A stretch of 64,000 nt of DNA. Origin: Verrucomicrobiota bacterium. Lineage in GTDB: Bacteria > Auribacterota > JABMQX01 > JAFGEW01. Of the stretch, positions 40,605 through 49,785 are shown one piece after another. Numbering within the stretch: the first letter of the stretch is position 1; every line of letters starts with the position of its first letter. The stretch covers positions 1-64,000 of the forward strand of contig JAFGEW010000072.1 in the NCBI GenBank assembly GCA_016931415.1. The letters run 5' to 3'. The notes under the pieces are model-generated. The model worked only from the letters and a program-made list of their open reading frames with translations, did not search any database and was not told the origin of the DNA. Made by a program: the position numbers and the translations under genes.

Positions 40605-41750
40605 GTGCACGTGGCAATCGACATACAGGGCCTCCTGCGGCAGAAAACAGGCGTCGGCCACACGCTTTACGACCTGATCGAGGCACTCGCCGCACTCGAT
40701 GCGCCCGATGAGTTCACGGCCTTCTACTTCAGCCGCCGACCTGTCGGCCTGCCGTTCTGCCGCGAGCGCTTCCGCGAACGCCGTGTCGCGTTCCCGCCCG
40801 GGCGTTTGCTGAGCCTCATGTGGAAACGCCTCCCGTTCCCGCCCGTAGATGCGTTTCTCGACGAGGCCGACGTGGTCCATTTCCCCGATTTCGTCGCGCG
40901 CCCCGTGCGCCGCGGCAGAGTCATCGTCACCGTGCACGATCTCTCGTTCCTTCGCCTGCCCGAGACGGTCGAGCCAAAGAACCGCGCGTTTCTCAGCCGC
41001 AACGTGCCGCGCAGCCTCGAGCGCGCCGACGCCGTGATCGCCGTGTCGGACTTCACCCGCCGCGAGCTCGAGGAGGTCTTCCCCCAGGCTCGCGGCAAAG
41101 TCCACGTCATTCGCCACGGCGTGCGCCGTGTCTTCCGGGGCGTCGGGCAATCGCGCGCTGATGCCAAGCCGGCACCCGAGTTGCCCAGCCGATACGTCCT
41201 GGCCGTCGGCACCGTCGAGCCCCGCAAGAACCTGGGTGTGCTCCTCGACGCCATGGACATCGCGCGACGACGGAAGGCCTTGAGCCACGTCGTGCTCGTC
41301 GTCGTGGGAGGATCCGGCTGGCTCGCCGGCGAGCTCGAGCGGCGTCTCGCCGTCGCCCAACAAGCCGGCCTCGTCGTCCGTCTCGGCTACGTCACCGACG
41401 AGACGCTGCGCGACCTCTACGCCAACGCCGCCGCGCTCGCATTCCCGACCAAGTATGAGGGCTTCGGCCTGCCGGCGCTCGAGGCGATGGCCTCCGGCCT
41501 GCCCGTCGTCTGCTCGAACGTTGCCTCGCTGCCCGAGGTCGTCGGCGACGCGGGCATCCTCGTCGAGGACCCGGCGCCTGGGCCGTTCGCCGATGCCCTC
41601 GAGCGTGTGCTCACCGACGAGACGCTCGCCGCCGACCTGCGCCAGCGTGGACTCGAGCGCGCCGCGACGTTCACCTGGGAGCGCGCGGCCCGCGAGACGC
41701 TCGAGCTGTACCGCCAGTTTGCGGAGGGAACCTATGCGCATCGCCGTTGA
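40605..41750 (+). CDS. GT4-family glycosyltransferase
   Basis: 381 residues, GT-B fold. N-terminal [20 protein letters not shown], a middle [13 protein letters not shown], and the C-terminal donor-site motif [24 protein letters not shown] with the E-x7-E pair, as in mannosyl- and glucosyltransferases. GTG start with CGGAG seven bases upstream. It overlaps the next glycosyltransferase by 17 bases. Donor and acceptor unknown; it should extend a lipid-linked glycan in the cytoplasm. Confidence 0.9.
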   Translation: MHVAIDIQGLLRQKTGVGHTLYDLIEALAALDAPDEFTAFYFSRRPVGLPFCRERFRERRVAFPPGRLLSLMWKRLPFPPVDAFLDEADVVHFPDFVARPVRRGRVIVTVHDLSFLRLPETVEPKNRAFLSRNVPRSLERADAVIAVSDFTRRELEEVFPQARGKVHVIRHGVRRVFRGVGQSRADAKPAPELPSRYVLAVGTVEPRKNLGVLLDAMDIARRRKALSHVVLVVVGGSGWLAGELERRLAVAQQAGLVVRLGYVTDETLRDLYANAAALAFPTKYEGFGLPALEAMASGLPVVCSNVASLPEVVGDAGILVEDPAPGPFADALERVLTDETLAADLRQRGLERAATFTWERAARETLELYRQFAEGTYAHRR

Positions 41751-42891
41751 CTGCCGATGGATCTTCCAGAAGCTCTCCGGGATCGGCCGCCATACGCGTG
41801 AGCTTGTCCGCGCGCTGCTCGACGCGCGCTCCGGCGACGAGTTCATTCTGCTTTTCGACAATGACGGGGTGCGCCGGCGCGAGCATCTCCTCCTCGGCCT
41901 TGTGTCACGCAGCGACGCAACCTCCATCGTTGCTGGATACGGCCCATACTCGCTGAACTCGACTGTCAGCCTTCCCCGTGCTCTACGCCGACTCGAGGTG
42001 GACGTCTACCATTCGCCAAACTACATGCGCCCGCTGCGCCGCCTGAGCTGCGCGAGCGTCACCACGATCCACGATCTCATCCCATACGTCGCGCCCGATG
42101 CCATCCCGCGCTCGCGCAAGCGGCGCCTGCTGCCGCTGTACCGCCGCATCACGCGCCGCGCGGCCCGGCTTTCCGACCGCCTCATCGCCGTCTCCGAGCA
42201 CACGAAGCGCAACCTCGTCTGGCATCTGGGTGTGCGCGATGAGCAGGTCGCCGTCGTACACAACGGCCTCGATCCCTCCTTTTGCCCGGCGACGGATCCG
42301 TCAGCTCGGCGCATCCGCGAACGCTTCGACGTCCACGGGGAACTCGTTATCGCTGCCGGCCGCGCCGATCCCTACAAGAACCTGATCGCCCTCGTGCGCG
42401 CGGTCGAGCACCTCGTCCGGGCGGGCCGCAGCGGACTGCGCTGTCTGCTCATCGGCGAGCCGGACGAGCGCTACACCGACGTGCGCGACTACGTCAAGGA
42501 CAACGGCCTCGACACGCACGTGCGCTTTACCGGCTATCTCGACGAGGCCGATCTGATCGCCGCGTATCAGGAAGCCGATGTCCTCGTGCATCCGTCGCTC
42601 TACGAGGGCTTCGGCCTGCCGCCGCTCGAGGCCATGGCGTGCGGCACGCCCGTCGTCTCGTCGAACCGCACGTCGCTCCCCGAGGTGCTCGGCGATGCCG
42701 CGCTCCTCATCGATCCGGAAAACGTCGACGACTTGCGCCACGCCATCGCGCGGGTGCTCGATGACGCCGCGTTGCGCGACTCGCTCCGCCGACGCGGCCT
42801 CGAACAGGCACAGCGGTACACCTGGCAGCGCGCGGCGACCGAAACCCTCGGCGTCTACCGCGCGGCATTCGAGGCACAGCGCACACGATGA
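41734..42891 (+). CDS. GT4-family glycosyltransferase
   Basis: 385 residues, similar in layout to the gene before it and probably a paralogue: [38 protein letters not shown], then VIAAGRADPYKNLIALVRAV and the donor-site motif HPSLYEGFGLPPLEAMACG. GGAGG lies six bases before the ATG. The start overlaps the upstream gene and the stop overlaps the next start (ATGA), so the three are tightly coupled. Confidence 0.9.
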   Translation: MRIAVDCRWIFQKLSGIGRHTRELVRALLDARSGDEFILLFDNDGVRRREHLLLGLVSRSDATSIVAGYGPYSLNSTVSLPRALRRLEVDVYHSPNYMRPLRRLSCASVTTIHDLIPYVAPDAIPRSRKRRLLPLYRRITRRAARLSDRLIAVSEHTKRNLVWHLGVRDEQVAVVHNGLDPSFCPATDPSARRIRERFDVHGELVIAAGRADPYKNLIALVRAVEHLVRAGRSGLRCLLIGEPDERYTDVRDYVKDNGLDTHVRFTGYLDEADLIAAYQEADVLVHPSLYEGFGLPPLEAMACGTPVVSSNRTSLPEVLGDAALLIDPENVDDLRHAIARVLDDAALRDSLRRRGLEQAQRYTWQRAATETLGVYRAAFEAQRTR

Positions 42892-44036
42892 TGCAGCACG
42901 GACAGGCATCGCCCATCGCCATCGAACCGAAGCCGCGCCACGTCGCGTTCGTGCACGACTGGCTCAACGGGATGCGCGGCGGCGAGAAGGTCCTCGAAGC
43001 GATGCTCGACGTGCTGCCGGATGCGGACATTTACACACTGCTGCTCGAACGCGACAAGATCTCGCCCGCAATCGCCGCGCGCCCGATCACGACAAGCTTC
43101 GTCCAGCGCCTGCCGCTCGCGCGCCGCATCTACCGCTACTACCTGCCGCTGTTCCCGCGCGCCGTCGAGCGGTTCGACCTGCGCGGCTACGATCTCGTCG
43201 TCAGCACGAGCCATTGCGTCGCCAAGGGCGCCCGAGCACCCGACGGTCTGCACATCTCGTACATTCACACGCCCGCGCGCTACTTGTACGCCTTCCAGCA
43301 GGAGTACTTCGGATCAAGCCCGGCCAAGCGCGCGGCAATGGCGGTGTTCGGACCCCACCTCAAGCGATGGGACCTGCGCACCCTCGGGCACGTCGATCAC
43401 TTCATCGCCAACTCGCGCAACGTCGCCGACCGCATCCGCCGCTACTACAACCGCGACGCCGCCGTCATCTGCCCGCCCGTCGACACGGACTTCTTCACGC
43501 CAGACGACGGACCACCGGCCGACTTCTTCCTCATCGTCTCGGCTCTGGTTCCGTACAAGCGCATCGAGCTCGCGATCGAAGCCGTCAACCGCTTGCGCCT
43601 GCCGCTCGTCATCGTGGGACGCGGTCCGATGCGTGCCGCGCTCGAGCGCCTGGCCGGACCGACCGTCTCGTTCCGCGGCTGGCTCTCCGACGACGAGGTG
43701 CTCTCGCTGCTGCGCCGGTGCCGTGCGCTCGTTTTCCCCGGCGAGGAGGACTTCGGCATCGTGCCTGTCGAGGCGATGGCCTGCGGCCGCCCCGTCATCG
43801 CGTACGGCCGCGGCGGCGCGCTCGAAACCGTCGTCCCCGGCGAAACCGGGCTCTTCTTCACGGAGCAGACGGTCGACTCCCTCACCGGCGCCCTCGAGTG
43901 CCTGGGAAGCGCCGCGTTCGATCCCGCCGCGTGCCGGCGCCGCGCCGAGGCGTTCTCGCGCGAGCGCTTTCAACGCGAGTTCGCCGGCCTTGTCTCCTCT
44001 TGGGTCGCCCAGTATTCGCTTGACAGCCGGGTCTGA
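42888..44036 (+). CDS. GT4-family glycosyltransferase
   Basis: 382 residues of a different GT4 subgroup: VAFVHDWLNGMRGGEKVLEA near the N-terminus, ISYIHTPARYLYAFQQEYF, FLIVSALVPYKRIELAIEAV and the donor-site VFPGEEDFGIVPVEAMACGR. The subgroup resembles WcaI/mannosyltransferases of exopolysaccharide clusters. Third glycosyltransferase in the chain. Confidence 0.9.
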   Translation: MMQHGQASPIAIEPKPRHVAFVHDWLNGMRGGEKVLEAMLDVLPDADIYTLLLERDKISPAIAARPITTSFVQRLPLARRIYRYYLPLFPRAVERFDLRGYDLVVSTSHCVAKGARAPDGLHISYIHTPARYLYAFQQEYFGSSPAKRAAMAVFGPHLKRWDLRTLGHVDHFIANSRNVADRIRRYYNRDAAVICPPVDTDFFTPDDGPPADFFLIVSALVPYKRIELAIEAVNRLRLPLVIVGRGPMRAALERLAGPTVSFRGWLSDDEVLSLLRRCRALVFPGEEDFGIVPVEAMACGRPVIAYGRGGALETVVPGETGLFFTEQTVDSLTGALECLGSAAFDPAACRRRAEAFSRERFQREFAGLVSSWVAQYSLDSRV

Positions 44037-44160
44037 ATCCCGCTATCGTCCCGACCGGATTCGGGCGTGGCTCGACGAGAACTGCGGGGAGATTCCGTGG
44101 GACTCGGCCCACGAGCTCGCAAGCTGGACCATCGGCAACCACATCGAGAACGCTCAACGC

Positions 44161-45603
44161 GTGGCACGAAGCCGCAAGAAATCCGACCTTCTCATTCTGC
44201 TCGCTGTCATCATCGGCGATGCCGCCTGTATCTATGCCGGGCTGTGGCTGGCGTACTTCGTGCGCTTCAATTCCGGCATACCGCTGCTCTACGGCGAGAT
44301 GCCGCCGCCGGCCCAGCACTACGCCGAGTTCTTCCCCGTCGTCGTGGTCGTCATGCTCCTCGTCTATCGCTCGTTCGGCCTCTATCGCCGCCAGTGGTCG
44401 CTGCTCACAACGAGCGAGGTGCTCCAGATCACCAAGGCGACGATCCTCGGCAAGGTCGTAATCATCGTCTTCATGTTCATGTTCAAGAATGCGTTTTTTA
44501 CTTCGCACCAGGTCGGCGTCGAGTTCAAGTACTCAACCGGCGTTGCCATCCTGAGCATCCCCTTCGTCGCCATCCTCGTCGTCGTGTTCCGCCGGCTCTT
44601 CGTCAAGCTCGAAGCCTGGTATTTCCGCCGCATGGGCCTGGCCAAACGCCTCATCGGCATCGGCACGACCGATCAGGCCCTCGACGTTATCGCCGGGATC
44701 GCGCGCCATCCGGAGCTCTGCTACGAAGTCGCCGGCCTCATCAGCGAGCGCCCAGACGACAGCCGCACCGAGATCAACGGCTTGCCCGTGCTCGGCACGA
44801 TCGACAGCCTCTCACGCTTTCTCGTCCATGGCGCCACCGACGAGGTCATCCTCTGCGTGCCTCAGCTCGACCACGAGACCAAAACGCGCATCATCGTCCA
44901 GTGCGAGAAGGAATACATCGACTTCCGCCTTGTGCCCGACATCTACGAGATCCTCGCCTCGAACGTCGAGATTGTCACCGTCGCCGGCGTGCCGCTCATC
45001 GGGCTCAGGGGCTTCCCGCTCGACAGCGCGTGGAACCGCCTCCTCAAGCGCTTTATCGACCTCGTCGGCTCGTTCATCGGCCTCGTGATCCTTGCAGTCC
45101 CGATGGCCATCATTGCCCTGCTTATCAAGCGCAGCTCGCCCGGGCCGGTCTTCTTCAAGCAGGTCCGCTGTGGCGAGGACGGCCGCCAGTTCACAATGGT
45201 CAAGTTCCGAACGATGGTAACCGACGCCGAGCGCGAGACCGGCCCCGTCTGGGCCGCCCACGACGACCCGCGCAAGACCAAGCTCGGCGCCTGGCTCCGC
45301 ACCTACAACCTCGACGAGCTCCCCCAGCTTCTTAACGTGTTCAAGGGCGACATGAGCCTCGTTGGCCCGAGGCCCGAGCGCCCGTACTTCATCGAGCAGT
45401 TCAAGGAGCTCATTCCCCGCTACTTCTCACGCCATCACGTCAAGTCGGGCATCACCGGCTGGGCCCAGGTCAACGGTCTGCGCCAGAGCACCTCGCTCGA
45501 AGAGCGCATCAAACACGATATCTATTACATCGAGAACTGGTCGCTGTTCCTCGACATCCGCATCCTGCTCCGCACGATCTTCACCGGGAAGCACGGCTAC
45601 TAG
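44161..45603 (+). CDS. Polyprenyl-phosphate sugar-1-phosphate transferase (WbaP/exopolysaccharide type)
   Basis: Starts glycan assembly by moving a sugar phosphate to undecaprenyl phosphate. About 480 residues: four to five N-terminal membrane segments (SDLLILLAVIIGDAACIYAG, FFPVVVVVMLLVYRSFGLY, VVIIVFMFMFKN, ILSIPFVAILVVVFRRLF), a Rossmann-like domain (RLIGIGTTDQALDVIAGI), a further membrane helix (FIDLVGSFIGLVILAVPMAI), and the catalytic domain (SPGPVFFKQVRCGEDGRQF, VKFRTMVTDAE, NLDELPQLLNVFKGDMSLVG, PRPERPYF). The GTG at 44161 gives a normal length; no start has a clear ribosome site, so it is uncertain by up to 45 codons. Confidence 0.9.
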   Translation: MARSRKKSDLLILLAVIIGDAACIYAGLWLAYFVRFNSGIPLLYGEMPPPAQHYAEFFPVVVVVMLLVYRSFGLYRRQWSLLTTSEVLQITKATILGKVVIIVFMFMFKNAFFTSHQVGVEFKYSTGVAILSIPFVAILVVVFRRLFVKLEAWYFRRMGLAKRLIGIGTTDQALDVIAGIARHPELCYEVAGLISERPDDSRTEINGLPVLGTIDSLSRFLVHGATDEVILCVPQLDHETKTRIIVQCEKEYIDFRLVPDIYEILASNVEIVTVAGVPLIGLRGFPLDSAWNRLLKRFIDLVGSFIGLVILAVPMAIIALLIKRSSPGPVFFKQVRCGEDGRQFTMVKFRTMVTDAERETGPVWAAHDDPRKTKLGAWLRTYNLDELPQLLNVFKGDMSLVGPRPERPYFIEQFKELIPRYFSRHHVKSGITGWAQVNGLRQSTSLEERIKHDIYYIENWSLFLDIRILLRTIFTGKHGY

Positions 45604-45617
45604 CGGCGCCACGGCGC

Positions 45618-45646
45618 TGGACAGCGGCGCGGCACCGCGCGATAAT
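45618..45646 (+). promoter_or_regulatory. Housekeeping promoter of the GspF-like/cinA pair
   Basis: TGGACA, 17-base spacer, GATAAT, each matching five of six consensus bases; 33 bases before the start at 45679. It suggests the pair is not only read from the glycan operon. Confidence 0.6.
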
Positions 45647-45678
45647 CCGCCCGACACCGACGAGCAGAGCCTGGACCC

Positions 45679-46680
45679 ATGATCTCGAATCGAAACGCCG
45701 CCCTCTGGTGCAGCCAATTCGCCACGCTCATCGGCTCGGGCGTGCCCATCGACCACGCGCTCGGTGCACTGCACAAAAGCGCCCCCACGGCCGGACTGCG
45801 CCGCATGAGCGCCAACATCAGACGCCGCATCGAGGCGGGCGAGACGCTCGCCCAGGCCGTCGCCGCGCACCGCGGCCGACTGCCGCGTCTTCTACCCATC
45901 CTCATCGAGGTTGGCGAGCAATCGGGCCGCCTCGATGAGGCCCTAAGCACTCTGGCAGCTTACTACGACACGCAGTGGGACCTGACGCGCACGGCCTGGG
46001 CGCACCTGCTCCCGACACTCGTCTATTTCGCCCTCTGCGGTGTGCTCATCGTCTTCATCAGATACATCCACAGCGGCTGGAGCTCCGACTGGCTTGAGCA
46101 GACGGCCATGCACATCGCCACTGTTGCTGGCGCCATCGTGTTCGTCATCCTGGTCATCCGGCTCGCCGCGCCCATTCGCGCGGGGATCGCGCTCATCGGC
46201 TCCGTCCTGCCGGTGGTGTCCGGCATCATGCGCCAGTCGGCCATCGCACGCTTCGCCATGGCCTTGCGCGCGACACTTAACGCCGGGATCGAGATCCGGC
46301 GCGCCATCGACCTCTCCGCCGAGGCCGCCGCCAACCCGGTCTTTGGCTACCGTCTCCGTCGCGCGCGCAAGCACATCGACAAGGGCTTCACGATCGCCCA
46401 GGCCCTCGACCGCACCCGCGTCCTGAGCGCCGACGCGATGGCCATGATCAACACCGGCGAGCAATCCGGGCGTCTCGTCGACTCGCTCGGCCACGTCGCC
46501 GTCGCCGCCCGCTTCCGGGCCACCACAGCCTCCCGCACCGGCTTGCGCATCTTCTCGATCCTCGTTTACACGGCCCTGTTGCTCTACATTGCCTACACGG
46601 TCGTCACGCTCTGGGCCCCGCACATCCAGGGCATCCTCGACCTCGCAGACCCATCCGGAGCCTCATCGCATGCGTATTGA
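45679..46680 (+). CDS. GspF/PilC-type inner-membrane protein (T2SF domain)
   Basis: 333 residues with two T2SF repeats separated by membrane segments: LWCSQFATLIGSGVPIDHAL and the second repeat RFAMALRATLNAGIEIRRAI with GFTIAQALD, each followed by the characteristic N-T/V-GEQSGRL helix (ILIEVGEQSGRLDEAL; MINTGEQSGRLVDSL). Membrane helices are near 116-136, 160-180 and 295-320. Such proteins form the platform of type II secretion systems and type IV pili. No ATPase, pilin or secretin gene is near, so its system lies elsewhere. Its end overlaps the cinA start by 11 bases. Confidence 0.85.
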   Translation: MISNRNAALWCSQFATLIGSGVPIDHALGALHKSAPTAGLRRMSANIRRRIEAGETLAQAVAAHRGRLPRLLPILIEVGEQSGRLDEALSTLAAYYDTQWDLTRTAWAHLLPTLVYFALCGVLIVFIRYIHSGWSSDWLEQTAMHIATVAGAIVFVILVIRLAAPIRAGIALIGSVLPVVSGIMRQSAIARFAMALRATLNAGIEIRRAIDLSAEAAANPVFGYRLRRARKHIDKGFTIAQALDRTRVLSADAMAMINTGEQSGRLVDSLGHVAVAARFRATTASRTGLRIFSILVYTALLLYIAYTVVTLWAPHIQGILDLADPSGASSHAY

Positions 46681-47956
46681 ACTGGTCACCGTCGGTGACG
46701 AACTCCTGCATGGCCGCACGGTCAACACAAACGCGGCGACCATCGGTCGCCGTCTCGTCGACGCCGGCTTCGAGCTGAGCGCCCAATCCACCGTGGCCGA
46801 CGAACCGGTTTCCCTCGAGGCACACCTGCGCGAGGTGGTCGCTCGTGCCGACGTCGTCATCACGACCGGCGGCCTCGGCTCAACCATCGACGACAACACG
46901 GCCAACGTGCTCGCCCACATCTTCGGCATGACGAAGTGGCGCACGGACAAGCGTGCACTGGCCCATCTCGAGAAGCGCTACCGCGGCAAGGCGTGGAAAC
47001 CCGTCCTTGACCACGCGCGCGTGCCTGTCGGCGCCACGGTCATCCTCAACGCCGTCGGCACCGCGCCCGGCATGATTCTCAAGCGGAGAGGCAAGGTGGC
47101 CGTCGCGTTGCCCGGTCCGCCGCGTGAGCTTCTTCCCATGCTTGAGCACGTGGTCGAGTTCCTGAAGAGCATGAGCAAGGCGCACGGCGTCTTGGCGAGC
47201 AAGACGCACGGCGTCTTCGTGAGCAAGACGCTGCGCGTTGCCGCGATGCGCGAGTCGGTCCTCGACAAGCGGCTCGCCGAGGTCTTTCCAGATGAGCCCG
47301 GCCTGAGCTACGGCCTCGCCGCCGAGCCGTATCTCGTCGACGTCCGCCTCTTTGCGCGCCGCAAGACCGAGCAGGCCGCGCAACGCGCGATCGCGATGGC
47401 CGAGCGCGCCGTGCGCCGCTGCCTCGGCGCGCGCATCTACGCCACGGGCACGGAAACACTTGAAGAAACCGTCGGCCGGTTGCTCGTCGAGCGGAAACAG
47501 ACTGTCGCTCTCGCCGAGTCCTGCACGGGCGGCCTTGTCGGAGCCCTTATCACGAACGTGCCGGGCAGCTCCGGCTACTTGCGTGGTGGCCTCGTCGCCT
47601 ACAGCAACGCGTGGAAGGAAGAGTTCCTCGACGTTCCGGCTGCCCTGCTCGCCAAGCATGGTGCCGTGAGCCGCGAGACGGCGCTCGCTATGGCCGTCGG
47701 CGCACAGCGCCTCGGCGACGCCGATTACGGCGTGGCGATCACGGGCATCGCCGGTCCCGGTGGCGGAACAAGAGCCAAGCCCGTCGGCCTCGTCTACATT
47801 GCCGTCGCCGGGCCCGACGGCGCCTGGTGCTTGGAGCACGCCTTCCCCGGCAATCGCGAGACCGTTCGCACCTTGAGCGCTCACGCCGCGCTCAATCATC
47901 TCCGCCTCGTGCTCCTCGGGGCAGACGCCATGCGCGACGCGACGGCCTCCGACTAG
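46670..47956 (+). CDS. cinA: CinA family protein (NMN deamidase / ADP-ribose pyrophosphatase type)
   Basis: 428 residues: N-terminal MoCF-like domain (RIELVTVGDELLHGRTVNTN, VVITTGGLGSTIDDNT, VALPGPPRELLPML) and C-terminal amidohydrolase domain (VALAESCTGGLVGALITNVP, GITGIAGPGGGTRAKPVGLV). Full-length members recycle pyridine nucleotides and are linked to competence in some bacteria. The ATG at 46670 starts at the conserved RIELVTVGDE. A 24-base tandem duplication (47183-47230) adds eight residues between the first domain and the LRVAAMRESVLDKRL segment without breaking the frame. Confidence 0.93.
   Translation: MRIELVTVGDELLHGRTVNTNAATIGRRLVDAGFELSAQSTVADEPVSLEAHLREVVARADVVITTGGLGSTIDDNTANVLAHIFGMTKWRTDKRALAHLEKRYRGKAWKPVLDHARVPVGATVILNAVGTAPGMILKRRGKVAVALPGPPRELLPMLEHVVEFLKSMSKAHGVLASKTHGVFVSKTLRVAAMRESVLDKRLAEVFPDEPGLSYGLAAEPYLVDVRLFARRKTEQAAQRAIAMAERAVRRCLGARIYATGTETLEETVGRLLVERKQTVALAESCTGGLVGALITNVPGSSGYLRGGLVAYSNAWKEEFLDVPAALLAKHGAVSRETALAMAVGAQRLGDADYGVAITGIAGPGGGTRAKPVGLVYIAVAGPDGAWCLEHAFPGNRETVRTLSAHAALNHLRLVLLGADAMRDATASD
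47183..47230 (+). repeat. Two tandem 24-base units in cinA
   Basis: 47183-47206 and 47207-47230 encode HGVLASKT and HGVFVSKT, differing at three bases. It is an in-frame local duplication at a surface linker. Confidence 0.85.
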
Positions 47957-49005
47957 CCTCTCGAGATGCCGGCGTGCTCTTCGAGACACTCGAACGCCGC
48001 GATGATGTTCCCGAACGGCGTCTCGGGCCCGATCGTGTGGGAGGTGCCGCCAATGTAGCCGCCGCCCGTCGGCGCGCTCAGTGTCTCGATGAGCCATCCG
48101 ATCTCGCGCCGCACGTCGTCGGGCGTGCCGAACGGCAGCGTCCGTTGCACGTCGATGCCACCGTAGAAGCACAGCTTGCCGCGCCAATCGCGTCCGAGCG
48201 CCTCCACGTCGAGCGCCCGCGGCTGGATCGGGTGGAGCACGTTGAGGCCGAGGTCGACGAACTCCCCAACGAGCGCTGCCACGTTGCCGCACTGGTGCAT
48301 CCAGACGTGATCGGCCACGTCGCGCGCCGCGCCGAACAGCCGCGCGTAGGCCGGCTTGTAGAAACGCCGCCAATCGTCGGGGCTGATGATCAGCCCCTCC
48401 TGCGTGCCCCAATCGTCGCTGAAGAAGATCCCGTCAACGCCGATCTCGCCGAGCGCCCGGATCCTCGCAAGGCCGTCCTCGACGACGATCTCGCGGAGCC
48501 GTTCGAACTCGCGCGGATGGAGGTGCGGGTCCATGAGCATGTTCTCGAACCCGCGCAGAAACCACAGCCGCTCGAACAGCGTGCACGACACCGAGCCGCG
48601 CACGTACTTGTGTTCGGCCCGTGCCTTCTCCGCCACACGCCGTGCGCCCTCGACGAGCGCCGCACCCGGCGGTCCGGGCGGCGTGTACGTGTCGAGCTTC
48701 TCCCAGCCTGCTTCCAGCGGATGGCCCACGACGCGCGGCATCGTCCCCGTCCACTCGTTGCCCCACTCGTCGACGAAGTGCCGCCCGCCATGCTCGTCAA
48801 ACGCATCGAGGTACGTCGGCTCCCTGTGGAGCCCGATGCCGGCGAAGTCGCTCGGCTGGCGCGCGACGTGCCGGCCGATGACCGCCATCTGCTCCGCCGT
48901 GAACCGCTCCTCGAAGAGCGGCCTGTCAACGTCGATGCAATAGAGCAGGCGGTTGGGGCCGCGGCACTCGATCGTCGCGCAAACGACGTCGCGCGGAGAC
49001 ATCAT
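47953..49005 (-). CDS. Uroporphyrinogen-decarboxylase-like protein (probable methyltransferase type)
   Basis: 350 residues of the URO-D superfamily. Visible: SVSCTLFERLWFLRGFENML, IFFSDDWGTQEGLIISPDDW, HQCGNVAALVGEFVDLGLNV, HPIQPRALDVEALG, LCFYGGIDVQRTLPFG and GGTSHTIGPETPFGNIIAAF. The N-terminal arginine/phenylalanine signature of true HemE is missing, and no haem genes are near, so it is more likely one of the corrinoid-linked or uncharacterised URO-D paralogues common in uncultured anaerobes. Its stop overlaps that of cinA on the other strand by four bases. Substrate unknown. Confidence 0.82.
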   Translation of the reverse strand: MMSPRDVVCATIECRGPNRLLYCIDVDRPLFEERFTAEQMAVIGRHVARQPSDFAGIGLHREPTYLDAFDEHGGRHFVDEWGNEWTGTMPRVVGHPLEAGWEKLDTYTPPGPPGAALVEGARRVAEKARAEHKYVRGSVSCTLFERLWFLRGFENMLMDPHLHPREFERLREIVVEDGLARIRALGEIGVDGIFFSDDWGTQEGLIISPDDWRRFYKPAYARLFGAARDVADHVWMHQCGNVAALVGEFVDLGLNVLHPIQPRALDVEALGRDWRGKLCFYGGIDVQRTLPFGTPDDVRREIGWLIETLSAPTGGGYIGGTSHTIGPETPFGNIIAAFECLEEHAGISRG

Positions 49006-49051
49006 GCTCAGTCCCTAACCTCCACAAGCTGCTTGCCTCTTCGAGGGGCGA

Positions 49052-49080
49052 AGCGTAGACTCGCGCCTCGCGCATGTCAA
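49052..49080 (-). promoter_or_regulatory. Housekeeping promoter of the URO-D-like gene
   Basis: Minus strand TTGACA, 17-base spacer, TACGCT; 47 bases before the start codon. A small CTTCG...CGAAG hairpin (49039-49053) lies in the leader. Confidence 0.55.
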
Positions 49081-49098
49081 CAACCGGCGAGTGTCACC

Positions 49099-49785
49099 AT
49101 GTGGCCATACGTCGCCCTGTTCTTCGCGTCGCTGTCCGTCGCCTTCTCGGGCGCCGCCATGCCCGGCCCCTTGCTCACCGGCTGCATCAACCAGACGCTG
49201 CGTCGCGGCTTCTGGGCCGGCCCGCTCATGATCGTCGGCCACTCGCTGCTCGAGATGGTTCTCATCGCCGGCCTTATCATCGCCCTGCGCACGGTGCTCG
49301 ATCACGTTGTGGCCAAGGGCATCATCGCACTCGCCGGCGGCGCGCTGCTCCTCTACCTCGGCGTCGGCATGGCGAGAAGCTCACGTACGTTGCGGCTCGC
49401 CCTCGATAAGCACACGCCCGCCGGGCGCCTGAGCTCACCTGTGTGGCAGGGCATCGTGCTCAGCCTGTCGAACCCCTACTGGACGATCTGGTGGGCAACG
49501 TGGGGCTTGTGGATGATCGACCGCGCCATGGGCGAGGGCCTGCTCTTCGCCGTCAGCCTGCCCGTGTTCTACCTCGGCCACATCCTGGGCGACTTCGTGT
49601 GGTACGGCGCCGTCGGCTTCATGCTCGTCAAGGGCAAGCGGTTCCTGAGCGACAAGGCCTACCGCGGCATCATTCTCGGCTGCGGCATCTTCCTCATCGT
49701 GTTTGGCGTTGTCTGCCTCACCGACGGGGCCCTCCTGCTCGGCACCGGCTCGAGTTTCATGGTCAAGCCGCCGGCACCGCGCTAA
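49099..49785 (+). CDS. LysE/RhtB-type amino-acid exporter
   Basis: 228 residues with about six membrane helices. It opens with the family pattern FFASLSVAFSGAAMPGPLLTGCI and has the G-x-x-x-G-P-L-M-I-V-G-H helix and WQGIVLSLSNPYWTIWWATW, the conserved N-P segment of LysE carriers. It would export an amino acid or related compound. The ribosome site is weak. Its last 23 bases overlap the end of proS on the other strand. Confidence 0.85.
   Translation: MWPYVALFFASLSVAFSGAAMPGPLLTGCINQTLRRGFWAGPLMIVGHSLLEMVLIAGLIIALRTVLDHVVAKGIIALAGGALLLYLGVGMARSSRTLRLALDKHTPAGRLSSPVWQGIVLSLSNPYWTIWWATWGLWMIDRAMGEGLLFAVSLPVFYLGHILGDFVWYGAVGFMLVKGKRFLSDKAYRGIILGCGIFLIVFGVVCLTDGALLLGTGSSFMVKPPAPR

Noticed and set aside
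49015-49305. Minus-strand frame upstream of the URO-D-like gene
   Set aside because: Antisense to the LysE-type exporter and lies across the URO-D promoter; no ribosome site.
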